The notes below the pieces were generated by a model. The model made no database searches, had not been told where the DNA came from, and worked only from the letters and a program-made list of their open reading frames with translations. This document shows positions 1 through 8,551 of a DNA stretch of 46,131 nucleotides, one piece after another (position 1 is the stretch's first letter; the number at the start of each line of letters is the position of its first letter). This stretch comes from JAJZXY01 sp046706185 (lineage in GTDB: Archaea; Thermoplasmatota; Thermoplasmata; Sysuiplasmatales; Sysuiplasmataceae): NCBI GenBank assembly GCA_046706185.1, contig JBJKPR010000027.1, positions 1 to 46,131 on the forward strand. The letters are read 5' to 3'. Made by a program: the position numbers and the translations under genes.

Positions 1-144
1 GGAATGGGGGAGGGAGGCGGCGCCCCCCTTATTGCCTGCGCCAACGCCCTGGATGACGCGCTTGCACCGTATGGCATAGAGTATGACGGGTCATACCTCA
101 GTCCGGTGAAGATCAGGGGAATTGTCAGGGACGCAGCCAAGTAA
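1..144 (+). CDS. Molybdopterin-binding hydroxylase large subunit (CoxL/XDH-like), C-terminal end only
   Basis: The window opens inside a plus-strand gene, read in frame from base 1 to the TAA at 142-144 (47 residues). The piece has the C-terminal signature of the xanthine dehydrogenase/aldehyde oxidase/CO dehydrogenase large subunit family: G-x-GE followed by a short hydrophobic stretch and ANALDDAL. The Glu in that motif is the family's catalytic base beside the molybdenum. These enzymes hydroxylate heteroaromatic rings, aldehydes or CO in the cytoplasm and normally work with FAD and 2Fe-2S subunits, which are not seen here and may lie to the left. It is a different gene from the full-length paralogue on the other strand at 3381-5831. 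Family assignment is good; substrate is unknown. Confidence 0.8.
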   Translation, partial: GMGEGGGAPLIACANALDDALAPYGIEYDGSYLSPVKIRGIVRDAAK

Positions 145-400
145 TAAAAATAAAACGCATGGATACTTCGTAAATGCAACCCTGCATTGCCAGCTTCATT
201 CGGGGGACGTCGGCCCGGCTGTCTTTGCCACTGTCACAGGAATGGGGGCTTGACGAATGATACACACAAGCAGAATTAGAAAGTCGAAGGACTCGATCCG
301 CACACTGCCGCGATTGCGTCATCTGTCGGTGCAGCTGATATTCACCAAACAAGGTGAACAGTGCAAAAGGCCCGCTGAGAATCGTATTAGTTGCAAAACG

Positions 401-449
401 ATTAATAACTGAAACTCTTTTTCCTGACAGGAATTTTTTCCTACGGGGG
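401..449 (+). promoter_or_regulatory. TATA element and Shine-Dalgarno-like site for the MFS gene at 457
   Basis: The region 145-456 after the molybdo-hydroxylase stop has no convincing gene. Near its end is an AT-rich TATA-like element (attaataac, 401-409), then GGGGG at 445-449, seven bases before the ATG at 457. The G-rich site decides for the ATG at 457 over the TTG at 451. This is a leadered arrangement with a short 5' UTR. Confidence 0.5.
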
Positions 450-456
450 CTTGCCA

Positions 457-1803
457 ATGGCAACTGTCGCAGCAGATAGCACCGCAGCAGTAGATAGCAG
501 TGAAGTGTTCCGCAACATCACGAAGTTTGATATCGCGAAGATCACAGTGGGCTCGACCTTCGGAACTATAATGGAGTGGTACGATTTCTTCCTCGCCGCT
601 CTTGCAGCAACTACAGTCTGGCCGGCACTTTTCTTCCCGACATTGAACCCTGCCGTTGGACTTTCGGCTGCTGCAGCAACGTACGCTGTCACATACTTCA
701 CAAGACCGATTGGCGCGTACATCTTCGGCCATTACGGCGATCGTATAGGTAGAAGAACCATGCTCGTCTGGACCCTTCTCATCATGGGCGGCGCCATGAC
801 AGGCATAGCTGTCCTGCCTGTCTATGATGCGATCGGTGTCCTTGCACCCGCGCTTCTTATACTCTTCAGGCTGATCATCGGCATCGGCGTGGGAGGCGAG
901 TGGGGCGGCGCTGCCACATGGGTCATTGAGTTCGCTGCAAAGTCAAAGAGGAGAGGCTTCTGGGAGGGCTGGGTAATGTCAGCCACACCGGGTGGCCTTG
1001 CGCTCGCTGTCGGTTTCTTCACTCTGATAAGGATATACTCGCCGACACCGCTCTTCTTCGTCCATGACGGATGGAGGATTGCATTTGCTCTCGGAGCCGT
1101 TCTTCTGGTGGTCGGAGTCATCGTGAGGTATAAGCTCACGGAGAGCCCGATCTTCAGTGAGCAGAGGAGAAGGGGAGCGCTGATGAAATCTCCCGCCACT
1201 GATGTGCTCAAGAAGCACTGGGGAGGCATTTTGCTCCTCGGCCTCTCATGGGCGTTCATCATCGCACTGACATCTGGACTTGTGATCGACACCGCCATAC
1301 CGCTTTTCCTTGCGATGAAGGTGCCGCTCCTGTATGTCGACATCACTGTTTTCATCGCTTCAATCGCGGCTGTAGCAGGCTCCGTTGTCGGCGGCGTGAT
1401 GGGTGACAGGATAGGCAACAGAAGGACGCTCATCATTTCAGCCATCCTCTCCATAATATTCACGTTCCCTTACTTCTACATGGTAAGGACAGGAAACCAC
1501 GCGCTGATGGCAATTGCAATGGCCATCGTCCTCTTCCTGCCGTTCCTGGGGTTCGGTGTTCTCGGAAGGTGGTTTACAGAGTACTTCGAGGCAAGGTACA
1601 GATATTCGGGTTCCGGACTGTCATACCAGCTCGGCGCGGTCTTCGGTTCAGTTCCGACGGTTGCTCCGACACTCCTTGCAATCGCATACGGCGGATATCT
1701 GAAGGCATGGCCCTACATTGGTGCTCTCATGGTGGTCACCTGCCTCATCTCGATAGGAGCGGCGCTTGGGTCCAAGGAGATAATGAAACTGGAGCACACC
1801 TGA
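457..1803 (+). CDS. MFS transporter, metabolite:H+ symporter (MHS) type
   Basis: A 448-residue, twelve-helix major facilitator. It has the MHS hallmarks: EWYDFF in the first helix, a RPIGA..FGHYGDRIGRR loop between helices 2 and 3, and GGEWGGA in the next transmembrane region. Family members import organic acids (citrate, alpha-ketoglutarate, dicarboxylates, aromatic acids, betaine-type solutes) with protons across the cytoplasmic membrane. The ATG at 457 is preferred over TTG 451 because GGGGG lies seven bases upstream. It sits between a molybdopterin hydroxylase end and a divergent paralogous transporter, so a role in importing the substrate of the local catabolic genes is likely but inferred. 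Length and motifs are intact. Confidence 0.88.
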   Translation: MATVAADSTAAVDSSEVFRNITKFDIAKITVGSTFGTIMEWYDFFLAALAATTVWPALFFPTLNPAVGLSAAAATYAVTYFTRPIGAYIFGHYGDRIGRRTMLVWTLLIMGGAMTGIAVLPVYDAIGVLAPALLILFRLIIGIGVGGEWGGAATWVIEFAAKSKRRGFWEGWVMSATPGGLALAVGFFTLIRIYSPTPLFFVHDGWRIAFALGAVLLVVGVIVRYKLTESPIFSEQRRRGALMKSPATDVLKKHWGGILLLGLSWAFIIALTSGLVIDTAIPLFLAMKVPLLYVDITVFIASIAAVAGSVVGGVMGDRIGNRRTLIISAILSIIFTFPYFYMVRTGNHALMAIAMAIVLFLPFLGFGVLGRWFTEYFEARYRYSGSGLSYQLGAVFGSVPTVAPTLLAIAYGGYLKAWPYIGALMVVTCLISIGAALGSKEIMKLEHT

Positions 1804-2057
1804 AACACCACATGAGTTACCGGTCCTGTGCTTGCAAGCAGGCACGGATCGGACTGTTACTTTTTCAATCCAACTCGAAAAAGTGCAGCGGAAGCAAACT
1901 CTGCCTGCTGCAGCGGGTGCCTTCGGACACTCACGCATAATTCCTCTCCTTCAAAATCCGCTGCACTGTGCAGTCCTTGACTGAGTTTGTCGATTCTGAT
2001 GACTGACGAGCAAAAGGATTACTAACATCCTCCTGCATGCCACGGCAGTCTTGATTC

Positions 2058-3335
2058 ATGGAGAAAAGCGCGCATGGTAGTATACTTGCGAGGGCGACTG
2101 CGAAGCTTGTGCTTGGCACCACGCTCCAGTGGTTCAACTTCTTCATTGCAGCCGTAGCGGCAGCGCTCGTCTGGCCGACCGTCTTCTTCAAGGGAACGGC
2201 GGAAGGCGTTCCACTGTCAATCGTAGCGTACGCGGCGGCATTCGTAACGAGGCCACTTGGAGCAGTGTCTGTCGGATATATCAGCGACAACTTTGGCAGG
2301 AAAACTTCGCTTGTGGTCGCCCTGCTCCTTATGTCCGCAGGGACGATGGCGATAGCACTCACTCCTTCGTATGCCTCCGTTGGTGTTCTTGCCTCTGTGC
2401 TACTCATATTATTCAGGGCAGTCCAGGGCTTCGGTATAGGCGGTCACTGGGGGGGCGTAGCCTCATACATATCCGAGCTTGCCTCCACCTCCAGGTGGAA
2501 AAACTTCTGGACAAGCTGGATCCAGGCTTCGTTGAGTTTTGGGGCCGCTCTTGCAACCTTCTCACTCGCATTTGCCGACTATATCCTGCCGCATGCAGAA
2601 TTCCTCAATACGGGCTGGAGGCTGATATTCGTCTTCGGTGCCTTCGCTGTAATGGCAGGCGGCATAATATCGTACAGGATGGAGGAAAGCAGGGATTTCA
2701 CCGAGCTGAAGCAGAAAAGGGCAAACCAGAACATTCCGCTTCTCGAGCTTTTCAGGAACGAGGGCAGGAAGATATTCGAACTGGCGCTTGTCGAGGTGTA
2801 TGAGGTCGGAACTAGCAGCATACTCATACTGCCGCTCTCCATAATCTACCTCGAGTCTTTCAGGATAAGCCAGTTCTTCGCCACTACAACTGTAACGCTC
2901 GCCACATTCACGACTGGAATTCTCGTTGTCACCGTCGGCGCTGTGATGAGCGTTGTCGGCAAGAAGAAGTACGCCCTGCTTGTCTCGACTGCGCTCGGTG
3001 CGATAATCACTTCGTATCCGTACCTCGAACTCCTGCGCACTGGCGACCTGCTGTACGCCTATCTGGGACAGATAGCTCTCCTTGCCTCGCTGGAAACCGG
3101 TTACGCGGTTCTGGCTGCCGTTTCGGCGGAAAGGTTCACAGCCAGGAACAGGGCATCTGCAATAGGTGTCTCGTACCAGCTTTCTGCAGCCATTGCAGGA
3201 ATAATCAACATCACAGTGGTTTCCTGGCTGATATCATTCTACAACGGCGTGAACAACGCCATAGGGCAAGTCGCACTCGTTGCCACGGCCCTCTGCGTGA
3301 TTTCTTTTGTCACCGCGATGCTGACGCTGAAGTAA
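2058..3335 (+). CDS. MFS transporter, divergent MHS-type paralogue
   Basis: A 425-residue, twelve-helix transporter, clearly paralogous to the preceding gene (254-bp gap) and in the same direction. The order of conserved blocks is the same, but several charged residues typical of the family are replaced: the EWYDFF motif reads QWFNFF (residues about 24-29) and GGEWGG reads GGHWGG. The loss of acidic residues suggests altered proton coupling or substrate. The ATG at 2058 is the natural start, with a weak TATA-like attact about 35 bp upstream and no strong ribosome site. It converges with the molybdo-hydroxylase gene at 3381. Substrate is unknown. Confidence 0.85.
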   Translation: MEKSAHGSILARATAKLVLGTTLQWFNFFIAAVAAALVWPTVFFKGTAEGVPLSIVAYAAAFVTRPLGAVSVGYISDNFGRKTSLVVALLLMSAGTMAIALTPSYASVGVLASVLLILFRAVQGFGIGGHWGGVASYISELASTSRWKNFWTSWIQASLSFGAALATFSLAFADYILPHAEFLNTGWRLIFVFGAFAVMAGGIISYRMEESRDFTELKQKRANQNIPLLELFRNEGRKIFELALVEVYEVGTSSILILPLSIIYLESFRISQFFATTTVTLATFTTGILVVTVGAVMSVVGKKKYALLVSTALGAIITSYPYLELLRTGDLLYAYLGQIALLASLETGYAVLAAVSAERFTARNRASAIGVSYQLSAAIAGIINITVVSWLISFYNGVNNAIGQVALVATALCVISFVTAMLTLK

Positions 3336-3339
3336 TTCC

Positions 3340-3351
3340 GCCTGCGCAGGC
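3340..3351. other. 12-bp perfect palindrome between convergent genes
   Basis: GCCTGC followed directly by GCAGGC lies in the 45-bp gap between the stops of the MFS gene and the molybdo-hydroxylase gene. It could mark a bidirectional 3' end, but the palindrome is short. Confidence 0.35.
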
Positions 3352-3380
3352 ACGAACGCTGACCTGCAAAGGCAGAAGCC

Positions 3381-5831
3381 TTACTCTTTCCTCTTTGTGC
3401 CCGGACCCAGCTTCTCCATTATCAGCGACTTGATGTAAACAGGGCTCAAAGGGGTCTTTCTAAGCTTGACACCAAGTGGCCTGAGTGCATCCTCCACAGA
3501 ATTCGATAGTGCCGGAGGAGGGCCTATTGTGCCTGTTTCGCCCGCACCCTTGAACCCTCCGGGGGTGAACGGGTTCGGGGAAATGACATGGTCAAGTACA
3601 AACTCTGGAACCTCCATTGAAGTCGGTACAAGGTAGTCCTTGAATGTGGTGTTGAGGGGCTGTCCGTTGCTGTCATAGGCAAGTTCCTCGTACATCGCGC
3701 CTCCAATTCCGTGGGCCAGCGCACCTACATGCTGTCCTTCCACTATCATCGGGTTGAGCATGTTTCCGCAGTCGTGGACGGACACATACTTCAGTATCTT
3801 GACAAAACCTGTCTTTATGTCCACTTCAGTAACAGCGATCTCCGCATCGTATGGGAAGCTGCTGAACATCGCAACTCTCCCCCTTTCATCGCTCTGGAAT
3901 TGGATGTTTGGGTCCCTGAAGTGGTATATCATCTCGAACCCCGGCTCCATTCCTTCGGGCAGCCTGAAAACCTCGTAGTAGGCTGCCTGTGATATCTCCT
4001 GCATGGAAAGCGAAAAATCCGGTTTTGACCTGCTGAAGACCTTCGCGTTGACTATGTCAAGATCCTCAGGCTGGCATTTCATGAGTGCCGCGGCCACTTT
4101 CAGTATCTTGTCGCGGAGCATTCTTGCTGCACCGAACACCCCGGAGGTCCCCACAACAGAGAAGCGGCTTGAATACGATCCTGAACCGACGGGGCAGGCA
4201 AGCGTGTCCCCCTCGATCACATGTATGTCGTCGAACGGGATCTGGAGGATATCTGCCACAATCTGGGAGGAGGTTGTGATGTGTCCCTGTCCCTCCTCTC
4301 CACCGCTCAGGAAGACATATACACGTGCATCCGGGTCCATCCTTATTCTTACGCTGTAGTATCCAGCGTTGTAGGACCCCATTCTAGTCGAGCTGGATGG
4401 CTCCACAACGAGCGCCATACCAATGCCCATGTACCTGCCTTGCTCCCTCAGCTCTTTCTGTTTCTGCCTGAGTCCCCAGTAGTCTGCAAGTTCCATTGCC
4501 TTACTGAGCGCCAGAGGATAGTTGCCGCTGTCGTATCTCGGACCTGTGGCTGAAACATATGGAAATTCGGACGGCTGGATGAAGTTTCTCAGCCTCACCT
4601 CACTGGGGTCCAGCGATAGCCTGTCCGCAATGATGTCCATGAGCCTCTCTATGACATATGCCGGTTCGGCCTTGCCAAATCCCCTGTGAGCACCGAAAGG
4701 AGTCTTGTTTGTCGTAACGCCAGTGATATCCCCCTCATAGTTCAGTATCTTGTAGGCACCCGGGACAAAGAACGCGCTTGTGACTATTGATGCCAGCCCT
4801 CCGACAGGGTACGCGGCCCCGGCGTTTGCCAGAATGTGGTCCCTTACTCCAAGTATGCGGCCGTCCTTTGTCAGCGCAGCTTCAATCGAGTGGACCTGCT
4901 CCCTTGCATGGGCGGTGCCAACCATGTGTTCACTCCTGGTCTCCACCCACTTGACTGGTCTCCTCATCATTATCGAGAGGAGAGGAACTATGATCTCCTC
5001 CGGATAGAACCCCCATTTTTGCCCGAAGCCTCCGCCTACGCGCGGCTGGAAGACACGAACCTTGAGTCCTTTCATGTCAATCGTCTTCTGTATGAGCCTG
5101 GAAATGTTGTGCGGTATCTGCGTCGAATCCCAGACGGTCAGCAGGTTAGAGGTGCCGTCGTAATCGGCCACAACAGACCTTGGTTCAAGCGGTGTGCCTG
5201 TGAATCGTCCGCTGTAGATCTTCTCCTTGACGACAAGATCCGCCTGCTTGAATGCGTTCTCCACGTCTCCGCCTGAGACGTGGAAGTAAAGGGCAATGTT
5301 GTCTCCCCATTCGCCGTAGAGGAGGGGAGAACCCTCCCTGACTGCAGCTTCCGTGTCCATGACAGGCTCAAGAGGCTCGAACTCCGCCTCGATTTCCTCA
5401 AGCGCGTCCTCCACAACATACTGGTTCCTCCCGACAACAGCAGCAACAGGTTCGCCTACAAACCGGACCTTGTCGGTTGCCAGGCAGTAATGGTCGAAGA
5501 ACTTTATCCTGGGATTTCCTCGCTTGAACGGATCCCTGCTCTGGAAAGGAAAAGGAGCAAGTGGCCTGAGATACTGCAGCTGCTGCAGATCGCTTCCCTT
5601 CAGCCCGCCGTAAACACCCTCGATTTTCAGCGCTTTCGAGAGGTCGACGTTCTTTATCACCGCATGGGCGTATGGGCTCCTGAATATGCCGGCATATAGT
5701 ATGTCCTTGAAGTTGACATCAGCCGCAAATGTGGCCCTTCCGGTGTATTTTTCCTCGTCTTCCTTCCTCAGGAGGGGCTTTCCTATGAATGATTCCTTCT
5801 GGTCCAGATGAACTAGCTGAGAAGATGACAT
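3381..5831 (-). CDS. Molybdopterin-binding hydroxylase large subunit (XDH/aldehyde oxidase family)
   Basis: An 816-residue protein of the usual length for the large subunit of three-subunit molybdenum hydroxylases. Motifs in order: a TGRATFAADV start of the first domain, GGGFGQKWGFYPEE (cofactor binding), PFGAHRGFGKAEP, GGEEGQGH, and KGAGETGTIGPPPALSN near the end, with the catalytic Glu at residue 765. The CO dehydrogenase active-site loop (AYRCSFR) is absent, so it is not form I CODH. It probably hydroxylates an aromatic or N-heteroaromatic ring or an aldehyde. The ATG at 5831 was chosen because the conserved sequence begins there; the upstream in-frame 29 codons look non-coding and hold a TATA-like AAAAGTTAAT. 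It is the last gene of a leftward operon after the HpaB-like and amidase genes. No FAD or Fe-S subunit gene is nearby. Confidence 0.9.
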   Translation of the reverse strand: MSSSQLVHLDQKESFIGKPLLRKEDEEKYTGRATFAADVNFKDILYAGIFRSPYAHAVIKNVDLSKALKIEGVYGGLKGSDLQQLQYLRPLAPFPFQSRDPFKRGNPRIKFFDHYCLATDKVRFVGEPVAAVVGRNQYVVEDALEEIEAEFEPLEPVMDTEAAVREGSPLLYGEWGDNIALYFHVSGGDVENAFKQADLVVKEKIYSGRFTGTPLEPRSVVADYDGTSNLLTVWDSTQIPHNISRLIQKTIDMKGLKVRVFQPRVGGGFGQKWGFYPEEIIVPLLSIMMRRPVKWVETRSEHMVGTAHAREQVHSIEAALTKDGRILGVRDHILANAGAAYPVGGLASIVTSAFFVPGAYKILNYEGDITGVTTNKTPFGAHRGFGKAEPAYVIERLMDIIADRLSLDPSEVRLRNFIQPSEFPYVSATGPRYDSGNYPLALSKAMELADYWGLRQKQKELREQGRYMGIGMALVVEPSSSTRMGSYNAGYYSVRIRMDPDARVYVFLSGGEEGQGHITTSSQIVADILQIPFDDIHVIEGDTLACPVGSGSYSSRFSVVGTSGVFGAARMLRDKILKVAAALMKCQPEDLDIVNAKVFSRSKPDFSLSMQEISQAAYYEVFRLPEGMEPGFEMIYHFRDPNIQFQSDERGRVAMFSSFPYDAEIAVTEVDIKTGFVKILKYVSVHDCGNMLNPMIVEGQHVGALAHGIGGAMYEELAYDSNGQPLNTTFKDYLVPTSMEVPEFVLDHVISPNPFTPGGFKGAGETGTIGPPPALSNSVEDALRPLGVKLRKTPLSPVYIKSLIMEKLGPGTKRKE

Positions 5832-5932
5832 GAAACCAGTTTCCAATGTAAGCCAACGAGCGTGATTAACTTTTCCATGGCGTAATGTTGCGGCAGGCGG
5901 GGAAAAACCAAACAGCACTTTTCTCCGTTTGC

Positions 5933-7420
5933 TCAGTCCCTGACTTTCCTCTCCTTTCTCTCCGCACTGTGTGTGTCGTCTTCCAGGCTGTACTTGCCCA
6001 TGAATTCGTCGACATAAGCAGTCGCAGCCTCGTACCCGTAATTCCAGTAGGCGTAGCTCCTTGCGATGAATGGGGCGCCCGCATAGAACATCTCATACTG
6101 GTAATGCCTTCCCGCAAATTCGCTTCCAACGATGTCCCAGGCGAGCTTGAAAAGTTTTATTCTTTCCTCAGATGAGTGGTTGGGAGACAGGATGTATCTT
6201 GACAGATCCTTGAATGTCTCGGGGTTCAGGATGTCCTCATTGCTGGACGGAAGCTGCAGGACTCCCGCACCGCTTATGTCCCTCAGCATGTGCAGCAGCC
6301 TCGGGTAAAGCTCAGACTGCAGCGCAATTGCACCATACAGGAACCTCGGATTTGGCACGAAGACGCCTTCGGGCCTTACCACTCCGCTTTGCTCGGATGA
6401 CACAACCATTCCTTCGATGACGGATGCGAGCGATGCCATTTCCCCCAGCTTTTCGACAACAGCCGGTATCTTTTCCGAGCCGTTCATCTCCGCTATCTTT
6501 TTCGCCACACCTATTATGAACTTGACCTTTGCGGAAAGCCTGATCTGCGCCTGATTGTTGCCCAGAATGTGAGCGGGTGTCCCGAAGAACTGTGCCTGCA
6601 TCAGCGGCACGTTTCTGAAAACAAACACGTCCTCCCAGGGGATGAAGACGTCATCAAAGATCACAAACGCATCCGACTCATCGAAGCGTGTCGACAGCGG
6701 GTAGTCAAAAGTGCTCGGTTTTCCTGCGGCGTACGACCTCCTGCAGTACAGCCTGAGACCTTCGGCAGCTAGGGGCACGACGAATGAAAGTGCATAGTCC
6801 TCGTCGCCCGGCTTGAGCGGGTGTATGCAGCTCACGAATATGTAGTCCGAAATTGGTCCGCCTGTTGCAAGCATCTGTGCTCCGCGGACAATCATCCCGC
6901 TGTCGTTTTCTGATGCGACGCCAACCTGCGAAAACCTGTTCTCCCTCTGATGTGCCTGCTTTGTCTTGTCTGTCTGCGGCGGGACAATGGCATATGTGAC
7001 GTACAGGTCCTCGTCAACAACCTTTCTGTAGAAATTCACAACATTCCTGTCGAAGTGCCTTTCTGAACCTGCAAAAAGCGATGGATTGCCTGCAAAGCCC
7101 GCAAGGAAGCCGCCAACATGGTCAGGTCCCCTTCCAACAAATCCGGCGGTCAGCGAGGCGAGACTGGCTATTGCCTCATGCCTCTCCAGAAGCTCACTCC
7201 TGTTCCTTGGGATCATGTAAATCTTGTTTCCCCTGGAACCCCATCTTGTGGCAAACGTCATTCCATTGGAATCGTCCGCCGAGAAATCGTAGAGTCCTGC
7301 CATAGTTTCTATTATGCCCCTGAAGGCAGGATGGGAAGCCACATCCCCTACCTTTTTCCCGTCGATGAAGACTTTCCTGCCATCCTTGAGAGCTGTAATG
7401 TACTGTTTGCCGTTCCTCAT
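5933..7420 (-). CDS. HpaB-family FADH2-dependent monooxygenase
   Basis: A 495-residue protein with the 4-hydroxyphenylacetate 3-monooxygenase (HpaB) N- and C-terminal domains, which have an acyl-CoA-dehydrogenase-like fold. Recognisable blocks are the GRGPDHVGGF region, VPPQTDKTK, the GAQMLATGGPISDYIFV strand, DDVFIPWEDVFVF, and the helical C-terminal domain ending near an EMFYAG segment. Members hydroxylate phenols or hydroxypyridines with reduced FAD from a separate reductase; a few family members are CoA-ester dehydratases. No reductase (HpaC) gene is visible here. It lies 39 bp downstream of the amidase gene and about 100 bp before the molybdo-hydroxylase, so the three are probably co-transcribed. 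The ATG at 7420 starts the conserved sequence. Substrate is unproven. Confidence 0.88.
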   Translation of the reverse strand: MRNGKQYITALKDGRKVFIDGKKVGDVASHPAFRGIIETMAGLYDFSADDSNGMTFATRWGSRGNKIYMIPRNRSELLERHEAIASLASLTAGFVGRGPDHVGGFLAGFAGNPSLFAGSERHFDRNVVNFYRKVVDEDLYVTYAIVPPQTDKTKQAHQRENRFSQVGVASENDSGMIVRGAQMLATGGPISDYIFVSCIHPLKPGDEDYALSFVVPLAAEGLRLYCRRSYAAGKPSTFDYPLSTRFDESDAFVIFDDVFIPWEDVFVFRNVPLMQAQFFGTPAHILGNNQAQIRLSAKVKFIIGVAKKIAEMNGSEKIPAVVEKLGEMASLASVIEGMVVSSEQSGVVRPEGVFVPNPRFLYGAIALQSELYPRLLHMLRDISGAGVLQLPSSNEDILNPETFKDLSRYILSPNHSSEERIKLFKLAWDIVGSEFAGRHYQYEMFYAGAPFIARSYAYWNYGYEAATAYVDEFMGKYSLEDDTHSAERKERKVRD

Positions 7421-7459
7421 GTGACACTCTTCCCCGCAGGCAGCTCTTGATATTCTGCC

Positions 7460-8176
7460 TCAAAGCTGCTTTCCCGCTCTTTTCACCGATTTCTTTCCCT
7501 TCAGCCACTTGACTGCTTCATCCGTTGTGACCACATCTGCATACTTCATGTCCATGTCGAACAGGCTCACGTTGTGGGAGCTGTGGAACCGGTCCGCACA
7601 TGCGTCAGCGACGACTATGTTTCTGTAGCAGTGGGCATGACCGTCAACCACTGTGCCCCTGACGCAGCCTGAAGTCACGTAGCCGCAGACAATGAGCGTG
7701 TCCACGCCGTCCTTTACAAGGAAACTGCTCACAGGTGTGCCGCTGAATATCGAGGCATAGCGCTTCTTTATTACTATCTCATCCCTCCGGGGGGCGATTT
7801 CCTTCATTATGTCCTCCGGGTTAGGCTGGTCCTCCCTCCTCTTGACTGTGCCTGTAAGCGCCTGCTTTCTCGCAAACGAATCGAACCGTCTTTCACCTTC
7901 GGGGTTCCACTGCTGGCTGTAGTACACCGGCAGCCCGGCGCCCCTTGCTGCTCTCAGGAGCCTACCTATTTGTTTGGCCGCAGTCCACGCCTCTTCACCT
8001 ATGCTTCTTCTGTAGACTTTGACAGACTCCTCTATCGGAGCATTCAGGCCAACAAAGTCATACTGTGCGTCTATTATCAGCAGCGCAGGGCTCTTGCCCC
8101 AACCAACTCTCTTGCCCATGTCGCTGAGCCTGGCCACATTCAGATCTCTTTCGTCGATGGTGTTCTTCCAGTCCAT
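7460..8176 (-). CDS. Isochorismatase-fold amidohydrolase (N-carbamoylsarcosine/maleamate amidase type)
   Basis: A 238-residue cysteine hydrolase with the family's catalytic triad visible: Asp36 in LIIDAQYDF, Lys138 in VIKKRY and Cys171 in TSGCVRGT. The segment after the Cys resembles N-carbamoylsarcosine amidohydrolases and maleamate amidases more than true isochorismatases. Such enzymes hydrolyse an amide or carbamoyl group, for example the late step of nicotinate or picolinate breakdown. It is the first gene of a leftward operon with an HpaB-like monooxygenase and a molybdo-hydroxylase, and that context favours N-heterocycle degradation (inference). GGGGGC at 8186-8191 is nine bases before the ATG at 8176, and a TATA-like element overlaps an inverted repeat at 8215-8229. 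Confidence 0.88.
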   Translation of the reverse strand: MDWKNTIDERDLNVARLSDMGKRVGWGKSPALLIIDAQYDFVGLNAPIEESVKVYRRSIGEEAWTAAKQIGRLLRAARGAGLPVYYSQQWNPEGERRFDSFARKQALTGTVKRREDQPNPEDIMKEIAPRRDEIVIKKRYASIFSGTPVSSFLVKDGVDTLIVCGYVTSGCVRGTVVDGHAHCYRNIVVADACADRFHSSHNVSLFDMDMKYADVVTTDEAVKWLKGKKSVKRAGKQL

Positions 8177-8214
8177 TGCTTTTCAGCCCCCGATACGGAG
8201 GGGTAAACAAATTC

Positions 8215-8229
8215 TTGGTTAAAAACCAA
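8215..8229 (-). promoter_or_regulatory. Promoter/operator of the amidase-HpaB-molybdohydroxylase operon
   Basis: An inverted repeat TTGGTT-N3-AACCAA covers the TATA-like TTTTTAACC of the leftward operon. Its place suggests a repressor site that would block TBP binding. The rest of the gap up to 8551 shows no convincing gene. Confidence 0.45.
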
Positions 8230-8551
8230 TCACAAATGGCCCCATGAAGCGAGGGCTGTAAGGCAGAACCAGGATGCGCTTGCAACGTGCAGTCCCGAGG
8301 ATTGTACGCTTTACGCAATTCGAAACAGTTAAGGTCAATGAAGCCACAAACGATGATCATTCCAGGTTCCCGGGAAGTTTCTGCTGCCTGCAATTCCCTT
8401 GTAGCTCAGCTGAATTCCGCTTGATCTGCGGCATCATGGACGCAGCTGTGATGTCTTTTGCATTGCCAGCTCCTTCCCGGCGAAAACACGAAATGCTCTG
8501 CAGGCAACAGAAATCCGCATCCTCCGCGAAGCAGGTGTTGCCGAACCATTT

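Noticed and set aside
125..463. Minus-strand frame across the gap before the first MFS gene
   Set aside because: It runs over the end of the molybdo-hydroxylase and the promoter of the MFS gene, and its translation has no protein-like pattern.
822..1463. Long minus-strand open frame inside the first MFS gene
   Set aside because: It is the reverse reading of a GC-rich transporter gene; the translation has no domain and the plus-strand protein is clear.
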